From Nitrospirales bacterium (GTDB taxonomy: Bacteria > Nitrospirota > Nitrospiria > Nitrospirales > UBA8639): a stretch of DNA of 64,000 nt. The notes below the pieces were generated by a model. The model was not told the DNA's origin. It worked only from the letters and a program-made list of their open reading frames with translations, and ran no database searches. The DNA lies in assembly GCA_021604005.1 (NCBI GenBank), contig BQIV01000004.1, positions 120,289 through 184,288 of the forward strand, given 5' to 3'. This document shows positions 35,308 to 44,693 of the stretch, one piece after another. The position numbers and the translations under genes are program-made. Position 1 is the first letter of the stretch. Every line of letters starts with the position of its first letter.

Positions 35308-35338
35308 GGTGATCATTCATTTGAGAATCATGATCACC
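35308..35338. promoter_or_regulatory. Inverted repeat upstream of the DUF192 gene
   Basis: GGTGATCAT at 35308-35316 and ATGATCACC at 35330-35338 form a perfect 9-bp dyad with a 13-base spacer. No T run follows, so an operator or transcript structure is more likely than a terminator. The rest of the 35040-35382 gap shows nothing else. Confidence 0.4.
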
Positions 35339-35382
35339 ATAGACCCATTCTGGATTCTATAAGCGTTTCCCCTGAATACACG

Positions 35383-35871
35383 ATGTCTGGATTTTTTCAA
35401 GATCAACCGCATAAAAAACGGTTGTTTTTTTTGATTATCATGTCCCTGCTCCTTATTAGCGGAGCGCTTCTGTTCAATAGGCCCGAACAGACGAAAAGCA
35501 TTCATGTGTCTTTTTCGAACGGAAAGGTTTTAAAAGCGGAAGTGGCTGATACGCCAGAGAAATTACTGTTTGGACTTGCGTTTCGTAATCATTTAGAAGC
35601 TGACGAAGGCATGTTGTATATTTTTAATGAATCGGCAGCCCATCAAGTTTGGACGAAAGAATTTCGTATTCCGGTAGATATACTATGGGTTGATGAAAGC
35701 AAGGTGGTTGTCCATGTTGTCGAGGCTGCCCCACCCTGTTCAAGTGATCCCTGTCCATGGTACGGCCCTCCTCCCAAGAATGCACGGTATGTGATTGAAG
35801 CCGGTGCGGGATTTGTTCGACAAGCGGAGGTCCAGTTGGGTGAGACATTAAAGTTTATTCTTCGTATGTAA
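35383..35871 (+). CDS. Membrane-anchored DUF192 protein
   Basis: A 162-residue protein with one N-terminal transmembrane segment (FFLIIMSLLLISGALLF) and a periplasmic DUF192 domain. The domain is recognisable by GLAFRNHLEADEGMLYIF, the VWTKEFRIPVDILWVDE strand pair, PPCSSDPCPWYGPP and the terminal YVIEAGAGFV. The function of the family is unknown; it is widespread in bacteria and archaea, often exported. The Rieske gene begins soon after and may be cotranscribed. Confidence 0.9.
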   Translation: MSGFFQDQPHKKRLFFLIIMSLLLISGALLFNRPEQTKSIHVSFSNGKVLKAEVADTPEKLLFGLAFRNHLEADEGMLYIFNESAAHQVWTKEFRIPVDILWVDESKVVVHVVEAAPPCSSDPCPWYGPPPKNARYVIEAGAGFVRQAEVQLGETLKFILRM

Positions 35872-35921
35872 CCAGAAGTTTGCAAGAGGAGTCGTGGTTC
35901 ATCCAACTTGAAGGAAGCCTT

Positions 35922-36281
35922 GTGACATCTAGACATACCGATCGTAAATTTGAGGAGTTTATTCCCATCGCTCGCACCGATGAAGTGCCTGAAGGAAAGG
36001 GGCGAGTGATTAAGGTCAACGATAAGTCCGTTGCGCTTTTTCATGTTGGTGGGCGATTTTATGCGATTAATAATATTTGTCCTCATCAAGGAGGCCCGCT
36101 TGGAAAAGGAAAGGTCAAAAAGTATTTAGTGACCTGTCCTTGGCATGATTTGCAATTTGACATTCGAAGTGGATTCGGAGGCGATGGTGGAGGCAACTGT
36201 GTGGCTAGCTACGAAGTGCGGGTAGAAGGCGATCAAGTCTATGTGTGCCTTCAAACACGTGATGTTTGGTCGTTAGAGTAA
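35922..36281 (+). CDS. Rieske-type [2Fe-2S] ferredoxin-like protein
   Basis: A 119-residue soluble Rieske protein. The cluster ligands are in CPHQGGPLGKG and CPWHDLQFD, giving the Cys-x-His and Cys-x2-His pattern of dioxygenase-type and NirD-like ferredoxins. The start is taken as the GTG at 35922, which has AAGGA 7 nt upstream; an upstream TTG at 35880 is less likely. It has no signal peptide or membrane anchor, so it is a cytoplasmic electron carrier. No obvious oxygenase partner is adjacent. Confidence 0.86.
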   Translation: MTSRHTDRKFEEFIPIARTDEVPEGKGRVIKVNDKSVALFHVGGRFYAINNICPHQGGPLGKGKVKKYLVTCPWHDLQFDIRSGFGGDGGGNCVASYEVRVEGDQVYVCLQTRDVWSLE

Positions 36282-36341
36282 TCGATATAGTGATGATGGT
36301 GTCGGCATGTTATGTGTCATGACGGATTGAGGGAATAAAGC

Positions 36342-36680
36342 ATGGATCAGCAATCAGATCGTGGGGTAACGGAGTTAGCACGCATGAATACCGTGAAGTC
36401 TCTTCAGGTAAAAACCGGTGAGACGTTTTCCGTGAAGTTATGGGAAGATCGTACACGCGGCGAGCAGTGGGTGCCGACGTATGATCCAAAGGCCCTGGTT
36501 TTGCTCGACGATGATTTTTTCCGGACGACAAGCAATAATGCTGTTGATTCCGGGAGCCGGTCATTTGAATTTCAAGCCCAAACGGCTGGTCGTCATATTC
36601 TTGAGTTTAGCAAGCGAATGGCCTGGAAATTTACCGCCGAAGATCGTCGGATATTTTCCGTCAATGTAGAGGACGTGTAA
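36342..36680 (+). CDS. Chagasin-like (I42-type) protein
   Basis: A 112-residue protein with an immunoglobulin-like beta pattern related to chagasin, an inhibitor of papain-family cysteine proteases. Loops that usually contact the protease are recognisable but diverged: RGEQWVPTYD, NNAVDSGSRSFEFQA and SKRMAWKF. Most bacterial relatives are exported, but no signal peptide is visible here, so it may act inside the cell or have lost its protease role. It lies between the Rieske and class IV aminotransferase genes, 22 bases before the latter. Confidence 0.6.
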   Translation: MDQQSDRGVTELARMNTVKSLQVKTGETFSVKLWEDRTRGEQWVPTYDPKALVLLDDDFFRTTSNNAVDSGSRSFEFQAQTAGRHILEFSKRMAWKFTAEDRRIFSVNVEDV

Positions 36681-36702
36681 GCGGGAGGCACGTCTCAGCA
36701 CC

Positions 36703-37551
36703 ATGCCTAATATTGGTTACTTGAATGGACGGTTTATGCCATTAGAGCACGTATGTATCTCTGCGGAAGATCGGGGATATCAGTTTGGCGACGGGGTCTA
36801 TGAAGTGATTCGGACGTATCAGGGGCGTCCCTTCAACCTCGAAGAACATCTCGCTCGTATGGAGCGGAGTGCACGTGAAATTTCTATTCCGCTTCCTCTC
36901 GATAAAACGGAGTGGGAATCCGTTCTTCTTCGTGGAGTCGCACAAAGCGGTTATGCAAATTGCAAAGTGTATATTCAGGTGACAAGGGGGGCGGCTCCCC
37001 GCGAACACCAATTTTCTGCTTCTCTTCCTCCAACTATTTTGGTGACGTTTCGGGAAATGCCAGAATTGGATGCACTGCACCGCACTCGGGGCGTGCATGC
37101 GATTACGCATCCTGATATTCGATGGGGACGCTGCGATATTAAAAGTCTGAACCTTCTTCCGAATGTGTTGGCTAAGCAAAAGGCGGTAGATGCTGGAGCC
37201 TTTGAAGCGCTCTTTGTTCGAGACGACATCGTCACAGAAGGTGCAACGAGTAATCTCATGATTGTAAAGGATGGTGTGTTGAGCTCTTCCGAGCGCAATC
37301 ATCAGATTCTTGCCGGAGTAACATTGCTGTGCGTTATAGGCCTTGCTCGTAGGCATGGGTATGATGTTCAAGAGCGAGCGATACGGCGGAAGGAGCTTGA
37401 GAGTGCTGATGAAATATTTCTTGTGGGAACGACGATTGAGGTGCTCCCGGTCACGCAGTTGAATGGTCATATTGTTGGTAATGGGTTGCCGGGTCCTGTA
37501 ACCAATTCCTTATCCGCAATATTCTCTCAATATATCAAAGATAATCCTTGA
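36703..37551 (+). CDS. dat: Class IV aminotransferase, D-amino-acid transaminase type
   Basis: A 282-residue fold-type IV PLP enzyme. The N-terminus YLNGRFMPLE and EDRGYQFGDGVYEVIR is typical of D-alanine transaminases. The PLP lysine is K147 in CDIKSLNLLPNVLAKQ, and EGATSNLMIVKDG and the C-terminal FLVGTTIEVLPV complete the family pattern. It would make D-glutamate or D-alanine for the cell wall; branched-chain aminotransferase or aminodeoxychorismate lyase are less likely. The gene lies at the end of a run of short spacings from the Rieske gene. Confidence 0.88.
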   Translation: MPNIGYLNGRFMPLEHVCISAEDRGYQFGDGVYEVIRTYQGRPFNLEEHLARMERSAREISIPLPLDKTEWESVLLRGVAQSGYANCKVYIQVTRGAAPREHQFSASLPPTILVTFREMPELDALHRTRGVHAITHPDIRWGRCDIKSLNLLPNVLAKQKAVDAGAFEALFVRDDIVTEGATSNLMIVKDGVLSSSERNHQILAGVTLLCVIGLARRHGYDVQERAIRRKELESADEIFLVGTTIEVLPVTQLNGHIVGNGLPGPVTNSLSAIFSQYIKDNP

Positions 37552-37800
37552 AATTTCATGGGTAAAATGCGGTTGCGTGAGTGATTTCAGTGAGTCCGGC
37601 ATCGCCGTCGAATGTTGTTCCATTAGTTTGTCTCATGGGCTTGACTCTCATGCGACTTTTTAAGTACCTTTTTGCTTCTCGCTATTGCGGGATTTTTAGT
37701 TTATGTGTAGTAAAAATGCAGCGCATCTTTTATCGTTGAAACATGCAGAAATCGTGTCTTGGTTTTTAGATATTTCTTTCCCCGTTAAGGAGGCCGGTCA

Positions 37801-40800
37801 ATGTTTTATCAGAAGGTTTCATTGAACCCATCACGCAGGTGGTTTGGTGTACTTGCCGCTGCCTTGGTTTCCATGCCGCTTACATTTGTCGGTGCCGAAA
37901 CATCGGACACCACATCTATGATTCATAAAGCAGGGATGACTCATCAAAATTCTCCCGGCTGGGCAGAGAAACTCAAAGGCCAGACTATTGTCGAAAATTC
38001 TGTTGAAGGAAGAGCCGAACGTGCAGCATTAGTGGAGCTTCAACATCAACGCATGATGGAGCAAATGGAGAAGGAAATGGCTCATTCTCCAAACAGCGGT
38101 GCGTTTAATTCGATGTCGATGATGCATCAGTATGGAGCCGGGAGAGAGAATGGCCTTCTCATGAGTTCCCCAGGTACAGAACCTGTTTCCGGATCCGGTG
38201 GACTGTGCCCAAAGACGGCTCCCGTGAAGCATTATGATATTTCGGCTATCAATGCGGAAGTCACCCTGAACCAATGGTTGGACTATTACCCAGGATATAT
38301 GTATGTCTTGACCGAAAATATCGAGAAAGTCAGAGAAGAAGAAGCCAAAAATGCCGAAGCTCGAGAATCAGAAGGACATCATGATCCAGGTGGAGTGAAA
38401 AACGGGATTCAAGATCAATGGATTCAACCCTTAGTGATACGGGGTAATCAGGGTGATTGTGTCAAATTTACTCTGAGAAACAAATTGGAGTTTGGTGAAG
38501 ATGTGAGTCTGCACATCAATGGTTCCGACATGGTGATGAGCAAGACCGGTCAACCGGCCACCACGACGAATCCTGATGCCATTGCTGTGGGAGAAATGGA
38601 AGATGAGTTTGAAGAAGATGAAGCAAGTGAAGGACCGAAGGGTTCCCCCGTCATCGAGATGGAATGGTATATCAGCCCCGATGCTCAAGAGGGTGCGAAG
38701 CAGTTTCATAGCTACAGTAACGATCGTGAGTTGACAGTGTTGGGAATGATGGGTGTCTTTGTCGTTGAGCCGGCTGGTTCTAAGTATTTAGAGCCATTGG
38801 GTACGGGAGAGGCCACGGAGGCAACAAGCGGCTGGCAAGTCATGATTGATACGCCGAAAGGCCCTGACTTTAGAGAGTTTATCCTTATTTATCATGAAAT
38901 TGGCGATGAAGCGTTTCGCCCGGTGAATAAGCATGGTGATTTCTTGCCTCAACGTGATCCGCTCACTGACGTCTATCGTCCTGGAGCCCGTGCGTTGAAT
39001 TTCAGAAGTGAGCCGTTCGGCATTAACAACATGCATGTCCAGCATGAATATTTCGGTTTTGAAGATGAATCAATGGGGTACAGCAGCTACACGTATGGAG
39101 ATGCCTCACCAACGATCCCTCGAAGTTATCTTGGTGACCCAGCGAAGTTCAGAATTGTTCATGGTGGGTCTGAAGTGTTCCATTCTCACCATCCGCATGG
39201 GGGATCGATTCGCTGGCAGCGTAGTCCACGTGCCACGCAAATGCCGGTATGGAATACGGGACAGAATGGACCTGTGAAGTACCCGGTAATCCGAACGAAG
39301 TCAGACCGGGTTGATGTCGAAGGTATTGGCCCATCAGAGGCCTTAGATCTTGAGACGGAGTGTGGGTCAGGTCTCTGTCAATGGCTTGCGGGAGACTTCT
39401 TGTTTCATTGCCATGTCGCGCATCACTATGTTGCAGGTATGTGGGGCTATTGGCGTGTTTACAATACGCTCCAAGTTCCTGGATTCCATAACGACGTGAT
39501 GCCTCCGCTTCGTGAGTTGCCGGATCGGTTAGACCGTATTCACAAACCTGTCACATCGGACAAACTTATAGGAACAACGGTCAACTGGTTTGGGACAAAG
39601 TTTAAGATCGTTGGAGGTGGAAAAAGTGACTGGAAGTCGAATCCGAGAGTGGTCAATATTAAAGATTGGGTAGAAATGCAGCTTGTGACTCAAGGAAAGC
39701 CTGGGCATAAGGATGATGAAAAAGGCCAACTGCAGTCCTACGATGCCACCGTTATGGATTGGGTGTGGGATGGCAGTAAGGCTATGAGCGAGAAAGAAGC
39801 GACGATTGGTGAAAATCCGAAATACCATCCTGAATGGCAGGGGTATAAGGAGGGAGAACGACGGCCAATCTGGTTTGAGCCGACAACAGGAAAAGTGGCA
39901 TGGCCATGGTTGACGCCACATTTCGGAAAACGGGTTCCGTTTTCTCCTGATCACAATCCTGCGCCATGGTTGGAGATGATCCATGTTGATGACGAGGGCA
40001 AGCGGACTGTTGATCCAGCAAAACCTGGAGAAAATGGTCGTTGGAGTTTGTGCCCGGATCGAGCAGGATCGCAAAAGTATAATATTCACTTCATTAAATT
40101 GCCGATTGAATTATCAGCGGCGCAAGGTAATGAAGAACCCATCGTCGATCCGCATGGGTTGTTGTATGTTTCGCATGATGAAGAAGAAGCCATCCGTGCA
40201 AATAATGATTTGAAACTTCCCCTTGTCATTCGCGCCAATATGTATGATTGCATGGACTGGACGCTCACGAGTGAATGGGAAGATGACGATATTACGAATT
40301 TCCAATCTTCAAAAATCAACACTCATTTCCACTTTGTGCAATTTGACAATCAATCGTCTGATGGTGTGATTTCAGGATTTTCGTATGAACAGTCAATGCG
40401 ACCCTTTACAATGTTTGAAAAGAAAACCAAAAAAGGGTTGCCTGTTCCAATGAATGCGAAGTTTACGAAAGCTGCAAAAAAAGGTGACAAAACTATTCAC
40501 CTGACCAATGCCAAGCAATATCATGTTGGGACATTAGTACTAGTTGGAGCCGATAATGTCGGACATGATGAGATTAAGCGCATTGTCGCAATCGGTGGTG
40601 TTGGAGGGTCCGCTTCAGGCGCATCCACGGATAGTTACACCGTGAGCCCTGGCGATTCACTTGGCGCCATTGCCAGTTCGCTTGGGACAACAGTTGGTGA
40701 ACTGAAAGCTTTAAACAATCTTGGTGATGCAAATGTCATAAAAGTCGGACAAAAACTACAAGTTCCAGGTGCAGGGGAGGGTTCGTCCGCTCCTGTTGCC

Positions 40801-42939
40801 GCAGGTGGTGAAACGCTCACATTTGATAAGCCGTTAGCACACGATCATCCCGTTGGTGATATTGTGACGGTCGAGTTTGTGCGCCAACGTTTCTGGGCCG
40901 ACTCCGATGTCGGTTCGGTTTTCTGTCATGATCATGCCTTTGGCGGAACAACCTGGCCTCACGGCGCGGTGTGTACGTTCTTGATCGAACCATTTGGTTC
41001 AACGTGGCATGACCCGAAGACCGGGAAACCGATTCGCACGGGTCCAGTTGCAGATATTCATACCGTGGAGCGAGTTGGACATGATGTGGCCGGAAGTTTT
41101 CGTGAGTTGATGGTACATATCATGGATACGGTTCCGCATACGGTTAACGTGGTCACGGCTGGTAATCCTCCTGGTCAGCCCATAGAAGTTGCGTTGGAAG
41201 CCGGGCGCACTGTGTCGTTCATTATGCCGCCAAATGAGAAAATTAAAATGACCCCAATGCCGTTCTTGAATGGTGGCACGCATACCACTGGCGGAGCGAT
41301 AAACTTCCGTGCCGAGCCATTCGCTCAACGATTGGCCAATAACCCGGATACATCGCAAATCTTCAGTAGCCGTGTTCACGGTGAACCCAGTACGCCAATG
41401 ATTCGTGCGTATTTAGGAGATGCCATTGTCTTTCGTTTGGTAGATGTAACCATGAACGAAAGTAACGTGTTTACCGTGTCTGGTCATACATTCTGGACGG
41501 AACGGTATGCGCAAGACTCAAATAGGAAGAATTCAATTCATATCACGATTGCAGAACGCTATGACCTGGTGGTGGCTGAGGCCGGTGGTCCTCGACATCT
41601 AGCCGGTGACTACATGTACTTCAACGGTCGTAGTTCAAAATTGTCTGAAGGTTCATGGGGAATCATCCGTGTTCTTGATGAACCTGTGGATGACTTACAG
41701 CCGCTTCCCAATAAGGCGTATGGCAAAGAGGGAATGCCAGCACCGCTTCCAGTGTGTCCGAAAGATGCACCGGAAAAGGTCTTTAATGTTGCGGCCATTG
41801 ATTTTCCATCAATGAACTTTAATCCGAATGTTGAAGAAGCCATTGAAGTAGATTTTGAGCGAAAAATAGAAGTACAAAATCCAGATGCAAAAATCTACGT
41901 TCTTGAAGAGGAGGTGAGTAAGGTCTCTGGTGATTATCATCCAATGCCGCTGACCTTGAGGGCAAATATTGGTGATTGCATTAAGGTCAATCTCACGAAC
42001 AAGATGAAAGAAAGCCGGGCTTCGTTTTCTGCCTTTGGTTTAGTATTTGACCCAAAGGATTCACAGGGAGTGAATTTAGGGAACAATCCTGGCGATCAAA
42101 CGATTGCGCCAGGTGAAAAGCGTAGCTATACCTATTATGCCGATCCCTTCATTGGCGAGACGCAGACATTGGTATGGGACTTTGCAAATGTCGCGATGAA
42201 CCCACGCAATGGCTTATTTGGGGCCATTGTCGTTGGCCCAAAAGGATCTCAATATCGTGATCCGAAGACCGGGGCCGATGTTTCAATGAAAAACGCCTGG
42301 CAAGCAGATGTCTTGATTGATCATTCAATTCAAGGCAATGAAAATCGGGAGAACTATCGTGATGTTGCGTTGTTTTTCCAAGACGAAGACAACATCATTG
42401 GAACAAGCTTTATGCCATATGTGCAGAATGTGGCGGGGCTAGTAGGAATTAACTATAGAAACGAACCATACCTGTATCGTGAAGAAACAGGGTGTTCGTT
42501 AGGACGAATGTTCCAGCCGTGCGAAGTTGATGATCCGAAGGATCCTGCGACTCCGGTTATTCTGTCACATGCCGGTGACCCGGTACGGATCCATGTATTC
42601 GGCGCAAGTAGTGAACAGAATGGTATGTTCACATTAGAAAAACATGAATGGCCGATTGAACCGTTTATGGAAGGTGCCGATATGATCAGCACAGTCGAGT
42701 TCGCCGGTTCGGAAAGCCTTGATGCATTTGTGCCTTCGGCCGGTGGAGTGTACGCGCTCCCCGGTGACTATATATACGGCAATGCCAGACTTCCATATTC
42801 CCAATCTGGGCAATGGGGTTACCTCAGGGTATTACCTGAAGGTGACCAGCGTATTCTGCCTTTAAGCGGGAAAAAAGGTAGTATGCAAGAAGCCAAATCT
42901 ATAGAAGGCAAAACCATTAAACCTGTTGTATTTAAGTAA
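37801..42939 (+). CDS. Giant multicopper-oxidase-like protein with internal LysM domain
   Basis: A 1712-residue exported protein (signal peptide about 1-34) built of repeated cupredoxin domains. The first half holds a laccase-type centre: HSHHPHGG at 461-468 and HCHVAHHYVAGM at 536-547, the latter a textbook Cys-plus-His T1/T3 motif. Further clusters are HFHF at 842-845 and CHDHAF at 1042-1047. A LysM domain (SYTVSPGDSLGAIASSLG..., residues 945-989) is inserted between two cupredoxin blocks. The second half repeats the MCO layout with fewer histidines. It resembles large metal oxidases such as Mn oxidases; the substrate is unproven. AAGGAGG precedes the ATG. A terminator follows. Confidence 0.85.
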   Translation: MFYQKVSLNPSRRWFGVLAAALVSMPLTFVGAETSDTTSMIHKAGMTHQNSPGWAEKLKGQTIVENSVEGRAERAALVELQHQRMMEQMEKEMAHSPNSGAFNSMSMMHQYGAGRENGLLMSSPGTEPVSGSGGLCPKTAPVKHYDISAINAEVTLNQWLDYYPGYMYVLTENIEKVREEEAKNAEARESEGHHDPGGVKNGIQDQWIQPLVIRGNQGDCVKFTLRNKLEFGEDVSLHINGSDMVMSKTGQPATTTNPDAIAVGEMEDEFEEDEASEGPKGSPVIEMEWYISPDAQEGAKQFHSYSNDRELTVLGMMGVFVVEPAGSKYLEPLGTGEATEATSGWQVMIDTPKGPDFREFILIYHEIGDEAFRPVNKHGDFLPQRDPLTDVYRPGARALNFRSEPFGINNMHVQHEYFGFEDESMGYSSYTYGDASPTIPRSYLGDPAKFRIVHGGSEVFHSHHPHGGSIRWQRSPRATQMPVWNTGQNGPVKYPVIRTKSDRVDVEGIGPSEALDLETECGSGLCQWLAGDFLFHCHVAHHYVAGMWGYWRVYNTLQVPGFHNDVMPPLRELPDRLDRIHKPVTSDKLIGTTVNWFGTKFKIVGGGKSDWKSNPRVVNIKDWVEMQLVTQGKPGHKDDEKGQLQSYDATVMDWVWDGSKAMSEKEATIGENPKYHPEWQGYKEGERRPIWFEPTTGKVAWPWLTPHFGKRVPFSPDHNPAPWLEMIHVDDEGKRTVDPAKPGENGRWSLCPDRAGSQKYNIHFIKLPIELSAAQGNEEPIVDPHGLLYVSHDEEEAIRANNDLKLPLVIRANMYDCMDWTLTSEWEDDDITNFQSSKINTHFHFVQFDNQSSDGVISGFSYEQSMRPFTMFEKKTKKGLPVPMNAKFTKAAKKGDKTIHLTNAKQYHVGTLVLVGADNVGHDEIKRIVAIGGVGGSASGASTDSYTVSPGDSLGAIASSLGTTVGELKALNNLGDANVIKVGQKLQVPGAGEGSSAPVAAGGETLTFDKPLAHDHPVGDIVTVEFVRQRFWADSDVGSVFCHDHAFGGTTWPHGAVCTFLIEPFGSTWHDPKTGKPIRTGPVADIHTVERVGHDVAGSFRELMVHIMDTVPHTVNVVTAGNPPGQPIEVALEAGRTVSFIMPPNEKIKMTPMPFLNGGTHTTGGAINFRAEPFAQRLANNPDTSQIFSSRVHGEPSTPMIRAYLGDAIVFRLVDVTMNESNVFTVSGHTFWTERYAQDSNRKNSIHITIAERYDLVVAEAGGPRHLAGDYMYFNGRSSKLSEGSWGIIRVLDEPVDDLQPLPNKAYGKEGMPAPLPVCPKDAPEKVFNVAAIDFPSMNFNPNVEEAIEVDFERKIEVQNPDAKIYVLEEEVSKVSGDYHPMPLTLRANIGDCIKVNLTNKMKESRASFSAFGLVFDPKDSQGVNLGNNPGDQTIAPGEKRSYTYYADPFIGETQTLVWDFANVAMNPRNGLFGAIVVGPKGSQYRDPKTGADVSMKNAWQADVLIDHSIQGNENRENYRDVALFFQDEDNIIGTSFMPYVQNVAGLVGINYRNEPYLYREETGCSLGRMFQPCEVDDPKDPATPVILSHAGDPVRIHVFGASSEQNGMFTLEKHEWPIEPFMEGADMISTVEFAGSESLDAFVPSAGGVYALPGDYIYGNARLPYSQSGQWGYLRVLPEGDQRILPLSGKKGSMQEAKSIEGKTIKPVVFK

Positions 42940-42969
42940 ATAGAACAGGTTGGTTATGTAGGCTATATG

Positions 42970-43004
42970 GCGGGGAAGTCGATACTCGGCTTCCCCGCTT
43001 TTTT
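42970..43004 (+). terminator. Rho-independent terminator after the multicopper protein gene
   Basis: GCGGGGAAG at 42970-42978 pairs with CTTCCCCGC at 42990-42998, followed by a run of six T. It isolates the preceding gene as its own transcript. Confidence 0.92.
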
Positions 43005-43380
43005 ATATGTAATGTCACATCCGTCCAAGACAGGGCAGCTCACTCAAATGAAATCCATTAATGCGCGTTTCAATTTTGTCCCTTCTACTGGATAAAATTG
43101 GCCTCTATTCTGTTTTGACCATGAGTGATGTAGTGTATAGTATAAAGGTAGGCTAGGTAGTTATAGCGATTTCAATTATGTTTCAGAACGCTTGGCCACG
43201 ATACATGCAAAACCTTGTGATTTTCAGAAACATTCGCCATCGTCACTCAATAAGCTAGCTGACCTTTGTATGATTGGTGTGGTTGAACACGGTCGTTGAA
43301 TGACGGAGAGCTTTTGAAATGCCCCCTACGCTGGAGTCAGTTACTCATTGATGTTTTGTTTACAGATGTTCAAGTGAACA

Positions 43381-43560
43381 CGGTTGTTAAGCGACTAGGT
43401 TGCGGCTGGCTGGCATATAGCGTTGGAATTATCCTGCAACTCTTGCCTGTATTATAGGTGTCCTTGGCTACGGTTGTTGAATGACATGATTCGGCTGACG
43501 GGCACATTGCGTTGGAATTAGGCTGCAACTGTTGCTTGTATTAAAGGTGTCCAAGGCCAG
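43381..43560 (+). repeat. Imperfect tandem duplication, about 90 bp per copy
   Basis: Two adjacent copies start CGGTTGTT at 43381 and 43471. They share GCGTTGGAATT, CTGCAACT, TTGCYTGTATTA and AGGTGTCC at a constant offset of 89-90 bases. Many other positions differ, so the duplication is old. A partial third start (CGGTCGTTGAATGAC) is seen near 43290. No open frame is conserved between copies. Confidence 0.65.
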
Positions 43561-43695
43561 TTGAACATTCTAGACGTTCAATGCGATATTCAATGTGTCA
43601 TCCATCGGAAGCTTATACCCACTTTGGTTGACGAACAATATTTGACGTTTTCCGTCACGTATTGAATGGCAAATGTGTACTTGGTGGCGCTGTAT

Positions 43696-43724
43696 CGTTT
43701 CGGTGTAACGGAATCGGATATAAT
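43696..43724 (+). promoter_or_regulatory. Candidate promoter of the cupredoxin-like gene pair
   Basis: A perfect TATAAT at 43719-43724 in the context GGAATCGGATATAAT. The -35 position (43696-43701, CGTTTC) is weak, suggesting help from an activator. The context resembles the GGATTCGCTATAAT block of the shared promoter module. Confidence 0.4.
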
Positions 43725-43771
43725 CGTTTTATCTTTCATGTTTGAAGATCGATAGACTACGGGAGGTTGAG

Positions 43772-44686
43772 ATGGGGTTGCTGAAGATTGTGATTGGGCT
43801 TCTCGTTATCGGTTTCTGGGCTCCTCTAGCCTGGTCCTACGAAGAAGTTGATGTAAGCGATGGAGGAACGATTCGAGGGAAAGTGTCCTTAGTTGGAAAT
43901 TTGCCAAGGCCAATGGCATTTAATTTAGTGACGATTCCTGACCCTGTCTATTGCGGTCGAATTTCGACAGGAACCGGTTGGCGCATAGTAGAAGACTTCA
44001 TCGTTGCTCCTGATGGGGGATTAAAGGATGTGGTCGTTATATTAAAGGGCATTCAGAAAGGTAAGCCGTTTGAAACGAAGAAGGTTAGAGTAGAGGCGAT
44101 TGATTGTGACTTTACGCCATTTATGAATGTGCTGAGGAAAAAAGACGAGTTGACGGTTGTGAATATGGATCCAATTGAACATGACATTCAAGGTTATGAG
44201 ACGGCTCGAGAGCGTGGTGCCCGTGTGTTATTTAATCGCCCGCTTCCGATGAACCCATTTCATAAAGTCCTAGGAATGATGAATAGCCACAAGCATATGC
44301 CTGGGAAGCCGATGATCGAACATGTTCATCTTCGTAAGGGGCGGAATATTTTCGTCATGCAATGTGGGTTTCATCCCTATATGTTTTCATGGGGCGTCAT
44401 CGTCGAGAATCCGTATTATGCGATTACGCCAGAATCTGGTGAATTTGAAATATCCCAAGTTCCGCCAGGAGACTATACGTTAACCGTGTGGCATGCAGGG
44501 ATGAAGCAATATCTCGAAAAAAAGATTACCGTGTCCCCAAATGAAATGTTGGATGTACAGTTTGAATATACTGCAGTGAAGGGTCGGCGAAGCGTTCATG
44601 AAATGCATGAAAATCCACACTTTGGGTTGGAAATGTTAGGCGAAGGTGTCGAAATTGTCCCTTCACTTCGGCTTCAAACACCTTAG
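43772..44686 (+). CDS. Secreted copper-site protein with carboxypeptidase-regulatory-like domain, paralogue 1
   Basis: A 304-residue exported protein (signal peptide LLKIVIGLLVIGFWAPLAWS). Conserved candidate metal residues are C61, C112, H137 in EHDIQGYE, and the C198-x2-H201-x2-M204 group in MQCGFHPYM. The last resembles the C-terminal ligand loop of blue copper proteins. It is followed by a carboxypeptidase-regulatory-like beta domain (GEFEISQVPPGDYTLTVWH). Start at 43772 with GGGAGG 6 nt upstream; the frame extends to a TTG at 43742. Two paralogues lie at 44694 and 50109. A role in copper-mediated electron transfer or copper delivery is inferred. Confidence 0.75.
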   Translation: MGLLKIVIGLLVIGFWAPLAWSYEEVDVSDGGTIRGKVSLVGNLPRPMAFNLVTIPDPVYCGRISTGTGWRIVEDFIVAPDGGLKDVVVILKGIQKGKPFETKKVRVEAIDCDFTPFMNVLRKKDELTVVNMDPIEHDIQGYETARERGARVLFNRPLPMNPFHKVLGMMNSHKHMPGKPMIEHVHLRKGRNIFVMQCGFHPYMFSWGVIVENPYYAITPESGEFEISQVPPGDYTLTVWHAGMKQYLEKKITVSPNEMLDVQFEYTAVKGRRSVHEMHENPHFGLEMLGEGVEIVPSLRLQTP

Positions 44687-44693
44687 GAATACA

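Larger units (their letters stand above)
43005..43771. other. Long intergenic region with a tandem duplication
   Basis: About 770 bases without a supported gene. It holds the imperfect 90-bp tandem repeat at 43381-43560, further scattered CACGGTYGTTGAA-like fragments near 43289-43310, and the promoter candidate at 43696-43724. The frame stays open from a TTG at 43742, but the real start of the next gene is at 43772. Confidence 0.55.

Noticed and set aside
39529..40089. A 186-codon minus-strand frame inside the giant multicopper gene
   Set aside because: Long antisense frames arise from codon bias; the sense strand carries clear cupredoxin motifs throughout.
43381..43560. The tandem duplication as a CRISPR array
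   Set aside because: There are only two diverged 90-base copies, with no short identical repeats or unique spacers and no cas genes in the window.
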